Shown here one piece after another: positions 55,300 to 64,000 of a stretch of DNA of 64,000 bases. Every line of letters begins with the position of its first letter. The stretch's first letter is position 1. This DNA comes from Anas platyrhynchos (Eukaryota > Chordata > Aves > Anseriformes > Anatidae), in the NCBI RefSeq assembly GCF_047663525.1, contig NC_092603.1, positions 537,501 to 601,500 of the forward strand, given 5' to 3'. Under the pieces are notes generated by a model, which worked only from the letters and a program-made list of their open reading frames with translations, did no database searches and was not told the DNA's origin. A program made the position numbers and the translations under genes.

Positions 55300-56290
55300 G
55301 ATGGGAGGGGTATCAGGATTGGGGGGGATGAGGGGGGGGTTCTGGGGGAGTTTTGTGGGAAGGAGGGGTTATGGGGGGGTTTGGGGGAGGTCCTCTAGAA
55401 AGGGGGTTTCGGGGAAATCCTGTAGAATTGGGGGTTTTGGGGGGTTTAGGGAAATCCTATAGAATTGGGGGTTTCGGGGAAATCCTCCTATGAATTGGGG
55501 GGTTTAGTGGGGGTATAGGGGGAGATCCTATAGAATTGGGGGGTTTGGGGGAAATCCCTATAAAATTAGGTTTGGGGGAAATATCCTATAAAGGGGCATT
55601 TAGGGGGGTTGGGGGAAATCCTATAAAATTGGTGGTTTTTGGTGGGGGTTTGGGGGAAATCCTATAAAATGGGGGGATTTGGGGGGTTTCGGGGAAATCC
55701 TATAATTTGGGGGGGTTTGGGGGGATTTCAGGGAAATCCTATGATTAGAGGATTTAGAGGATTTCAGGGAAATCCTATAAATTGGGGATTTGAGAGGATT
55801 TGAGGGAAATCCTATGAATTGGGGGGGTTGGGGGAGTTTAGAGGAAATCCTATGAATTGAGAGGACTCAGAGAATTGGGGGAAATCCTATCAATTGGAGT
55901 TGGACTCGAATCCTATGAATTGGAGTTCAAGAGTAGAATCCTATGAATTGGGGGTCTCGAGGTTTAGAGAAATCCTATGAATTGGGGGGCTCTAGGAAAT
56001 CCTATTGGAATTGGGGGTCCTGGGGGGACTCGAGGAAATCCTATGAATTGGGGGGGTTGGGGGGGGGTTTGGGGGAATCCTATGAATTGGGGTTGGGGGA
56101 ATCCTATGAATTGGGGGGGGGGTCTGGGGGTCAGGGGTTTGGGGGAATCCTATAAATTAGGGGCATTTGGGGGGGTTTTGGGGGAATCCTATAAAATTGA
56201 GGGGGGTTTGGGGGGGTTTTGGGGGAATCCTATGGAAATTGGGGGGGGGGGGGGGGTTGGGGGAATCCTGTGAGAGTGTGGGGGTGGTTT
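55300..56290. repeat. AAATCCTATAAATTGGGGG array
   Basis: Units of about 35-40 bp with GGGGAAATCCTATAGAATTG and GGGGGTTTGGG, degenerate in the middle (55740-55980). Confidence 0.9.
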
Positions 56291-56299
56291 GGGGGGAAA

Positions 56300-56420
56300 T
56301 CCTGTGAAGGTCGGAGGGTCCCTGCGGGCGCCCATTCGGCCCTGATCACGGTTTCCAGACGCCGCCGCGGAGAAGGTCGCGGCACCCTTTGGCGCCTGCG
56401 GGGGCTCCCGGAGTGGGGCT
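56300..56420 (+). other. Unique island with possible exon
   Basis: ATCACGGTTTCCAG resembles an acceptor (AG at 56357-56358). It is followed by a short frame, AAAEKVAAPFGACGGSRSG, before purine repeats. No donor assigned. Low confidence. Confidence 0.25.
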
Positions 56421-57775
56421 GAGGGGAGGGGATGGGGGGAGGGAAGATGGAGAGGGAGGGGGAGTGGGAGGAAGGGGAGGAGGTGGGAGGGAGGGGGAAG
56501 GGAGGGAGGTGGGGGAAGGAGGGAGGTGGGGGAGAGAGGGAGGAGGGAGAGGGAGGGAGAGAGGGAAGTGGGGGAATGGGGAGGGTGGGGGGAGGGAGGT
56601 GGAATGGGGGAGAAAGAAGGAAAGTGGTGGAATGGGGTGAAATGGGAGAATGGAGAGAAATGGGGGAAATGGGTGAAAAGGGGTGAAATGGGGAGAAAGA
56701 GAGAATTTTGGGGGAATGGGATGATAGGTGAAAGGAGGGAGATGGGAAGATGAGTGAAAACGAGGGAGGGATGGAGAGGGAAAATGGGCGAATGAGTGGG
56801 AGGGGGCGGTGGGTGACAGGGGAGAGGGAGGAGGTGACAGGGGAGAGTGGGAGTGGGGGTGGGTGGAGGGGGGGCGGGGGGGGGTGGGGGGAGGTGGGGG
56901 AGATGAGGGCGGAATTGGGTGGGAGATGGTGGAGATGAGGTGGAGAGTGGGAGGGATGGGATGAAGAGAATGGAGGAATGGAAAAAGGGGTGGAATGGGT
57001 TAGAATCAGTTGGTAAAAATGGGGTTAAAAAGGGCGAATGGGGTTAAAAAAGGGTAAAATGGAGAAAGAGACAGGCGAATGGGGTTAGAAAGAGGGCGAA
57101 TGGGTGGAGGGAGGGGAGAGGGGAGGATAGGAGGAAGGAGGAGGTGGGGGGGGTGGGTGGGAGGTTTGGGGAGAATGGGATGGATGGGGAAGAGAAAGAG
57201 AAATAGGGAAAATGGGGAAAAGAGGGAGAGGAAAATGGGTCGAATGGGTTAGAAAAGGGCGAATGGGTAAAAAGGGTGAAATGGGTGAAAATAGGGGAGA
57301 AGGATGGTGGAATGGGGTAAAAAGGGCAAAATGGGGGAGAAAAGGGCGAAAATAGGGGAAAAAAGGGACGAATGGGGAAAAAGAGGCAAAACGGGGTAAA
57401 AGCACGAATGGGGTAAAAACGGCGAATGGGTGGAGGGGACGAATTGTTTAAAACGGGGAAAAGGGGCAAAAGGAAGTGAAATGGGGAAGAAGGGGGAGAA
57501 GTTGGTGGAATGGAGAAAATGGTGAAAATGGGGCAAGGCTGGGGAAATGGGGTAAAACGGGCGAAATGGGGTAAAAAGAGCAAAAATGGGGTAAAAGCGC
57601 GAAATGGGGTAAAAGGGCGAAATGGGGTAGAAAGAGGGCGAAATGGGGTTGAGAGAGCGCAAAATGGGTTAGAAGAGCGCAAAATGGTGTAAAAACACGA
57701 AAATGGGTAAGAAAGCACAAAATTGTCGGGGGACGAATGGGGGAAAAAATGGGAAAATTGGTGAAAAAGGGTAAA
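56420..57775. repeat. Purine-rich GGGAGGGAGG and AATGGGGTAAAAAG arrays
   Basis: GGGAGGGAGG-type units to about 56950, then GGCGAATGGGGTAAAAAG units of about 18-20 bp. The plus strand is almost entirely purine. Confidence 0.9.
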
Positions 57776-57789
57776 AACTGGGGGGGGGG

Positions 57790-58120
57790 CTTTTGGGGGG
57801 GGGGTCTAACCCCTGCTCTGTCCGTGCCCGGGTTCGATTTAAGCCCCCCGCCGCCCCCCGGGGATTCAGGCTCGTGCCCCCGCGGGGGCTGGGACGGGGA
57901 GCGCCGCGGAGCTGGCGGCGGAGCGCTGAGGGGGGGCTTTCCCGGGGGGGGCCGGGGGGGCCCTGCGGCTCTGCCCCCCGGTTCCGACCCCCGGGGGCTC
58001 CTGTACCTCCTGTCCCGCGACCGACCACCGGGGTGGGACGGAGCCGACCGGATCTGCAAGAAGGGGCGCTGCGTGCGCCCCCGTACCTGGAGAAGACGGG
58101 TGGAGGGGGGCTCGGGGGGC
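57790..58120. other. CpG-rich island, possible exon
   Basis: About 330 bp of non-repetitive, CpG-dense sequence. The plus strand encodes GLLYLLSRDRPPGWDGADRI then CKKGRCVRP. The minus strand is also open and follows a TTCTCCAG acceptor-like motif at about 58100. Coding strand and gene could not be decided. A CpG-island promoter is the other reading. Confidence 0.35.
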
Positions 58121-58880
58121 GTGAGGGGGTTGGGGGGTTTGGGGGGGTGGGAGGGGCACCCACGCGTGTTTGGGGGGTTACGGTGGGGGGACACCCACAC
58201 GTGTTTGGGGGGTAGAGGGGGCTAGGGGAATCCCCACGCCGTGTCCTGATTAATGGGGGGGGGAGGTCCCACGGTCCTGATTGAAGGGAGGTCCCAGGGA
58301 TGAGAGGACACCCACGCGTGTGGGGTGGGGGGAGGGGCTGAGGGGGGTCCCACAACTCCTGGATTAATGGGGGGGGGGGGGTCCCACAAGGTCATAGGAG
58401 TGGGGGGGGGGTCCAGTATTTTGAGAATTTGAGGATTTTAGGAGATTTGAGGATTTTGAGGATTTCGGAGAATTAGAGATTTAGAGATTTGGAGATTTGG
58501 GGGATTTGGGGGTGTGGAGATTTGGAATTGAGAATTGGGGGTGTGGGGGTGTGGGGATGGAATGGAATGGAGAGGAATGGAATGGAATGGAATGGAATGG
58601 AGAGGAATGGAATGGAGAGGAATGGAATGGAATGGAATGGAATAGAGAGGAATGGAATGGAATGGAATGTAAGGGATTTGTGGGATTTTGGGAGGGATTT
58701 AGGGATTTGGGGAGTGGGGGTAGTTAGATGATTTGGGGGGATATTTGGGGGGTTGGGGGGATGGGTGGGGGGGTGTGGGGGGGTGGGGGGGGTGGGGGTG
58801 TGGGATAATTCAGGGGATTTGGGGGATGTTGGGTGGATTGGGGGAATTAAGAGATATTAGAGGGATAGAATAGAATCGAA
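58120..58880. repeat. GTTTGGGGGG, GGATTTGAG and GGAAT pentamer repeats
   Basis: Mixed short repeats. At 58556-58670 the pentamer GGAAT is tandem, interrupted by GGAGAGGAAT. This is the reverse complement of the CCATT run at 25.8 kb. Confidence 0.85.
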
Positions 58881-58889
58881 TGTGGGCTT

Positions 58890-59165
58890 GATTTGGGATT
58901 TGAGGCGTTTGACCACGCCCGGAAGACCCGTCTGGGACGATTTCAGGCATGGGTCTGGGACCCGCGCCCTTCACAGAGGTCTGGCCGCCCCCAGTTCATT
59001 TTAGGGCCTTGTATATACCAGCACTCCCATGGTCTTTTTCCCCCATTTTAATTTTTTTTTAGGGTTCCTGGAGGGGGTGACAAGCGCGACCCCCAACCCT
59101 GGCTCGGGGCTCCGCTCAGCCCACGCCCCTGGCTCTGGCCTGACGACGGCTCCCGCAAGCCCCAT
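58890..59165. other. Unique sequence island
   Basis: Non-repetitive, ordinary composition. A good acceptor-like TTTTTTTTAG at about 59062 on the plus strand precedes a frame FLEGVTSATPNPGSGLRSAH that continues about 15 more residues. No partner exon found, so coding status is open. Confidence 0.3.
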
Positions 59166-59169
59166 AGTT

Positions 59170-60295
59170 TGGGGGTTTTTTTTTGGGTGGGGGCCTTTTT
59201 AGGAGTTTCCTCCCCCAGCCTTTGGGTTTCCCTCCCATATTTAGGGTTTTTCTCCCCATCTTTAGGGTTTCCCTCCCACCCTTAGGGTTTCCCTCCCAAC
59301 CATTGGGGTCCCCCAATTTGTAGGATCCCCTCCCCCAGCCCTTAGGGTCTCCTCCCCCAGCCTTTAGGTTTCCTCCCCCATCCTTTAGGGTCTCCCTCCC
59401 CCAGCCTTAGGGTTTCCCTCCCCCACCCTTAGGATCCCCTTCCCCATTTAGGTCCCCAATTTGGGGTCCCCCCCCCCATTAGGATCCCCTTCCCCACCTT
59501 TAGGGTTTCCTCCCCATCTTAGGTTTCCCTCCCCATCTTATTTCCCTCCCCACTTTTAGGTTTCCCTCCCCACCCTTTAAGGTTTTCCCTCCCAACCATT
59601 CGGTCCCCAATTTGGGTCCCCTTCCCCACCCTTTGGGCTTCACCCCATTTCCTTGTTAACTGGGTACCCCCCACCTTTGGGTTTACCCTCCCCGCATTGG
59701 GTAGGCTTCCATATTAGGCCCCCCCATTAGGATCCCCCTCCCCCACATTAGGATTTCCCCCTCCCCTCTATTCAGTTCCCCCTCCCACCCTCGCCACATC
59801 CCCCCCATTAGATTCCCCCCCAATTAGATACCCCCTCCCCATTCGGATCCCCCCTCCCATTCAGATACCCCCCACCTTTAGACTCCCCCCCACCCTTCGG
59901 ATACCCCCCCCCATCTTCCGGATTTCCCTTCCCCACCTTTAGGATTCCCCCCACCTTTCAGCCCTCCCATTTAGAACTCCCCCCCCACCTTTGGGCTTCC
60001 CCCCCATTTCAGTTCCCCCATATTTAGACTCCCCCCCACCTTTTGGGTACCCCCTCCTCCCATTTAGGATTACCCCCTACCCCACCCTTTTAGCACCCCC
60101 CCCTATTTCAGTACCCCCCCATTTAGGACCACCCCATTTAGGATTCCCCCCCACCTTTAAGATTTCCCTCCCCCATTTCAGATTTCCCCCCCACCTTTTA
60201 GATTTCCCCCCCCACCTTTAGGATTTCCCCTCCCCCATTTCAGATTTCCCCCTCCCTCCCCATTTCAGCTCCCTTCCCCACCCTTAGCACCCCGC
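59170..60295. repeat. CCCCCACCTTTAGGATTTCC array
   Basis: Units of about 20-22 bp, CCCTCCCCCACCTTTAGGAT and variants, moderately degenerate. Confidence 0.9.
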
Positions 60296-60299
60296 TGCT

Positions 60300-60470
60300 G
60301 GGTCCCCCCATTTGGGTCCTAATGGCCACCCCGACCCCGTTGTCCCGCAGGCCGGGTCAGCGCCGGGCCCAGGGCCCCGGCGGCTGTGGGTTTGGAGGCG
60401 GCGGGCGCACGGCGCTGGAGAGCTGCGGGGCCGGGCTCCGGTGAACTGCCGCAGGGGACGCCCTCCTCAT
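60300..60470 (+). other. Possible exon in unique GC-rich sequence
   Basis: CGTTGTCCCGCAG is a good acceptor, ending at 60350. It is followed by about 90 bp of GC-rich sequence to a possible CCG/GTGAAC donor near 60440. Frames such as SAGPRAPAAVGLEAAGARR are open, but the protein is not recognisable. Confidence 0.3.
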
Positions 60471-60474
60471 ATGG

Positions 60475-63400
60475 GGCCGGTTCTATGGGGTCCAGCTCTA
60501 TGGGGTCAGGCTCTTATGGGGTCAAACTCTATGGGGTCGGTCTCCATTAGGGTTAGACTCTATTAGGGTTTGTGGTCTCTAATGGGTCAGCCTCTAAGGG
60601 GTCAAACTCTATGGGGTCGGTCCTCTATGGGTCAGCCTCTATGGGGTGAGTCTCTATGGGGTAAAACTCCAATGGATCACCCCCGATGGGGGCGGCTCTT
60701 ATAAGGGGTCGGCTCTATTGGGGTAAATCTATGCATGAGTAAATCTTATATAGGATAGTCTCTATAGATGAGATATATAGGATAGTCTCTATAAGATAGT
60801 CTCTATGAGTGAATCTTTTGTTGGGGTCCGTCTATTAGGGTGGTATATTCTATTCGGGTCTGGTCTCTATGGGTCAATTGTACATTAGGGTCAGCCTCTT
60901 CACACTGGTCTCTGATGGGGTTGGCCTGCTCTATTCAGTAGCCTACTCAGATTCAACTCTGTCAGTTCAAGTCTGTCTCAGGATCGATCTCTTATGGGTA
61001 AATCTACTACTGGGTTGATTGCTCTATGGGGTCAGATTCCATTGGGTGGCTCTATTGGGTCGGTTCAGTCACCTGCTGATGGGTGGTCTGTATTGGGTGG
61101 TCTGGTCGGGTGGTCTCTGTGCTGGGGTTGGTCTTCATGGGGGTGGCCTCCCATTGGGGTCAGCCTCTGATGGGGTCATCTATATAGGATCACCTGTATC
61201 AGTCGACTCTGTATTAGGTATAAACTATCTCAGGGTTCACTTCTGTATTAGATTGGCCTCTGATGGGTGAATCTATATTCAGTCACCTATCAGTAAACTA
61301 TCTGCAGTCGACTCTGTATAGTAGCTCTTATTGGGGTTTTAGCAGCCTCTAATGGGTAAAAGCCTCTAATGGGTGAAAACTCATTGAAAAGCCCTTATTA
61401 GGGATTAACACCTCTAATGGGTTCAAGTCTCTATTGGGTTTAGAGTCTACTTAATGGGTTCCAGACTCTATTGGGTTCGGACTCTATGGGGTTGGTATAG
61501 AGTGGAAGTTCTCTGTATGGGGTCAACTCCATCAGTATAGGATGGTCTGATGGGGTCGACTCTGTTGGTGGTGTGTGTGGGGTGGTATCTTAGGATAGTA
61601 TTCTGGGATCAAGTCTATTGGGGTCGGCTTCTATTGGACTGGTCTCTAATGGGGTCAGCCTCTAATGGGTTCACCTTCTAATGGGGTTAAAGCTTCTATG
61701 GGGTCAGATTCCATTAGGGTCAGCTTCTATTGGGGTCAGACTCTATTAGGATTAAGCCTCTAATGGGGTAAAATTCTCTATTAGATTAAAACTCTTCTAA
61801 TGGGTTAGATTCTCTAATGGGTGCAGACTCCCAATGGGGGCAGAAGCTCTATGCAGTTAGTGTCCATTAGGGTAAAAGCTTCTTATTGGGTATTAACCCT
61901 CTAATGGGGGCCAAGCCTCCCAATAGTCCATTGGGGTTTGGTCTCTATTAGATTGAATATTTGGGTCCATCTATATTGGGTTCAAGCCTCTAATAGGTGT
62001 CCTTGCTCAGTCTGAAGTCTATTATATTCAGGAGTTCAAGTCTCTGTGTGCAGGTGAATTGTGCTATGGGGTGAATGTTCTTATTGGGGTAGGCTTCTTA
62101 ATGGATTAAAGTCTGCTTAGGATAAAGCCTCCGGTGGAGTTGGACTCTAATGGGTTCGACTTAATGGGTCGGCTCTAATGGGTTGGCCTCCCATTGGGTT
62201 GTCAAGTCTACTATCCAGTGGTCTTATGGGGTCGACTCTATTGGGTCGGCCTCTATGGGTGAGCCTCCATTGGGGTCAGCCCCAATGGGGTCAAGACTTC
62301 TAATGGGGTGGACTCTCTTGGGGTCGGTCTCCATTGGGGTTGCACCCTCTTGGGGTTTCACCTCTAATGGGGTTGGCCTCCATTAGGGGGCCGCCTCCAT
62401 TGGGGTAGACTTCTATTGGGGTTGGCCTCTAATGGGGTCTAAACCTCTAATGGGGTCGGCCTCCAATGGGGTCGGCCTCTAATGGGGTCGGCCTCTTAAT
62501 GGGGTCAGCCTCCATTCGGGACCCATCCCTCTATGGGGTTGAACCTCTATGGGGTTTGCACCTCTATGGGGTAGCCCATGGGTAGACCTCTATGGGGTCA
62601 GCCTCCATAGGGGATTGAACCTCTATGGGGTGCAGCCTCTATGGGATCAACCTCTATGGGTGCATCCTCTATGGGGTCGGCCTCTATAGGGTCAATCCTC
62701 CATCAGACCCATCCCCTATTAGGGTGCGTCCTCCATGGGTCAAGCCTTTATGAGTTAAAGCCTCCATCAGATCAACCCTCTATGGGATAAAGCTTTATCA
62801 GAAACTCTCCATTAGATAATCCTCTATCAGGGTTAGGCTCTATGGGATCAACCTCTATGGATCAACCTTTATGGGATTGATCCTCTATGGGGTCATCCTC
62901 TGTGGGGTCGACCCTTACCCATGGGGTGAACTCTTATGGGGCCGACCTCTATGGGGTCAACCTTTTATGGGACCGTCCCTATTAGGGTTGATCCCCTATT
63001 AGGATTGATCCTATTATGGGTGGTCTATGGGCTAATCTATTATGGGTCCTTTAATACTATGGGTAAATATTTATGGGCCGTATTATGGGTCAACGTGGGT
63101 CGGCTATAGGGGTCCGCTCTTATGGGCCGACTCTAATATGGGTCGCCTACTATGGGATCATCTCCATTAGGGTGAGTTATTATAGGGTGCATCTCTGATA
63201 TGGGTGCACCCTCTGATGGGATTAAAAAACTAGTTGAAGGCCCCTTATTGGGGTGACCTCTAATAAGATTAAAAATCTCTATTCAGGATTTAACTCTTCT
63301 AATAGGGTGAACCCTCTAATGAGGTAAAATATTATTCTGGATTTGACCTCCATTAGGATTAACTTTTCTAATGAGTCAACTCTGATGGGTTCAACCTTGT

Positions 63401-63480
63401 GATGGGTGCACTCCCACTGGGGTGGTCTCTATTAATGGTCTCTCTGTGGGTGGTCTCTATTAGATTGACCTCTATGGGTC
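60475..63480. repeat. Degenerate CTCTATGGGGTCGGC array
   Basis: About 3 kb of 16-18 bp units, CTCTAATGGGGTCGGCCTC and CTCTATGGGGTCAGC, regular at the edges but with abundant small indels and substitutions in the middle (60700-61700 and 63000-63450). Confidence 0.88.
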
Positions 63481-63489
63481 GGTGCTTAT

Positions 63490-63665
63490 GGCGTGGGCAC
63501 CTGGTGCCGGCCCCATGGGCCGGCGTTGGCCTGCCGGTCTGGCGCAGATCCACCAACTGTCGCAGGCGCAGCTGGCCCGTGCCCACCTCCCCCGCCCCCA
63601 GGGTGGGCGCCCTCGGCCTGGCCCCGCACCTGGAACCTGGGGCGGAGAAGGGGGTGGGGCGGCCT
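63490..63665 (-). other. Possible coding exon, minus strand
   Basis: Unique GC-rich sequence. On the minus strand a frame joins an acidic run (DREAEGGGEAEEDEEDEEEE) to GAGEVGTGQLRLRQLVDLRQ. A CGCCCCAG/GTTCCAGG acceptor-like site is present in another frame. The gene is not identified. Confidence 0.3.
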
Positions 63666-64000
63666 TCATCCTCCTCATCCTCCTCCTCCTCATCCTCCTC
63701 ATCCTCCTCCGCCTCGCCTCCACCCTCGGCCTCCCGGTCCTTGGGCTCCAGGTCCTTCTTGCAGCCTTCAGCCTCTGAGTCCCTCCTCATCCTCCTCCTC
63801 CTTGGCCTCCGGACCCCCAGCCTCCTCGGCCTCCTCCTCCTCATCCTCCTCCTCCTCATCCTCCTCCTCCTCATCCTCCTCGGCCTTCAGCCTCAGCCTT
63901 CATCCTCCAGCCCTCCTCAGCCTTCCTCCTCCTTCAGCCTTCATCCCCAGCCCTCCTCATCCTCCTCTCTCTCCCTCGGCCTCCATCCCCCTTGGCCTCC
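63665..64000. repeat. CTCCTCATCCTC array
   Basis: Period-3/12 CTCCTCATCCTCCTC with GGCCTCCAGCC interruptions, running off the window. It encodes Glu/Asp or Arg/Met-rich low-complexity frames on the minus strand, partly perhaps a genuine acidic segment. Confidence 0.85.

Noticed and set aside
56500-57000. Gly/Glu/Arg-rich small ORFs
   Set aside because: They follow the GGGAGGGAGG array exactly and change composition with it.

Overview
The window looks like vertebrate genomic DNA, most probably a bird microchromosome (a dot-type, extremely GC-rich chromosome). The genes are spliced, with short conserved exons and GT-AG introns. Introns and spacers consist almost wholly of strand-asymmetric G- or C-rich minisatellites, and there are CpG-rich promoters. 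No operons, IS elements, CRISPR arrays, tRNA genes or full-length rRNA genes were seen. The bird assignment is inferred from architecture, because no lineage-diagnostic transposon was recognised.

Two genes are identified with confidence, both on the minus strand. IER3 has two exons (13718-13891 and 10907-11272). The collagen-receptor tyrosine kinase DDR1 runs from a signal-peptide exon at 44589-44683 to a stop codon at 19145. IER3 and DDR1 also neighbour each other in the human MHC class I region, so this looks like an MHC-linked framework segment with one gene inverted. Nine DDR1 exons for the signal peptide, discoidin domain, discoidin-like domain and stalk were placed with matching splice phases, as were three kinase C-lobe exons. 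The transmembrane, juxtamembrane and N-lobe exons (25-32 kb) are recognisable but full of small indels.

Layout: 1-4.0 kb, G-rich minisatellite with a 658-bp higher-order repeat and a partial exon copy; 4.02-4.27 kb, an unidentified plus-strand terminal exon; 5.9-8.6 kb, a 13-finger C2H2 zinc-finger gene whose C-terminus is a roughly 310-residue Asn-alternating repeat; 8.7-10.3 kb, its likely 3' UTR; 10.5-14.1 kb, IER3, whose intron is filled by ten tandem copies of a 5S-rRNA-derived repeat; 14.1-18.1 kb, repeats around a small island of inducible transcription-factor sites; 19-44.7 kb, DDR1; 46-49.4 kb, repeats; 49.56-52.75 kb, a plus-strand gene with a CCAAT/GC-box/YY1 promoter encoding an unidentified proline- and arginine-rich protein of about 129 residues; 52.85-64 kb, repeats with a few short unique islands that may hold exons.

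Two themes stand out. First, minisatellite expansion has copied exon edges, including splice sites, at least five times. Second, several arrays are built from units that match transcription-factor sites (DR1 nuclear-receptor sites, CCAAT boxes, TAATCC homeodomain cores, CACCC/KLF boxes). One-base homopolymer deficits inside otherwise conserved exons point to consensus errors rather than pseudogenes.
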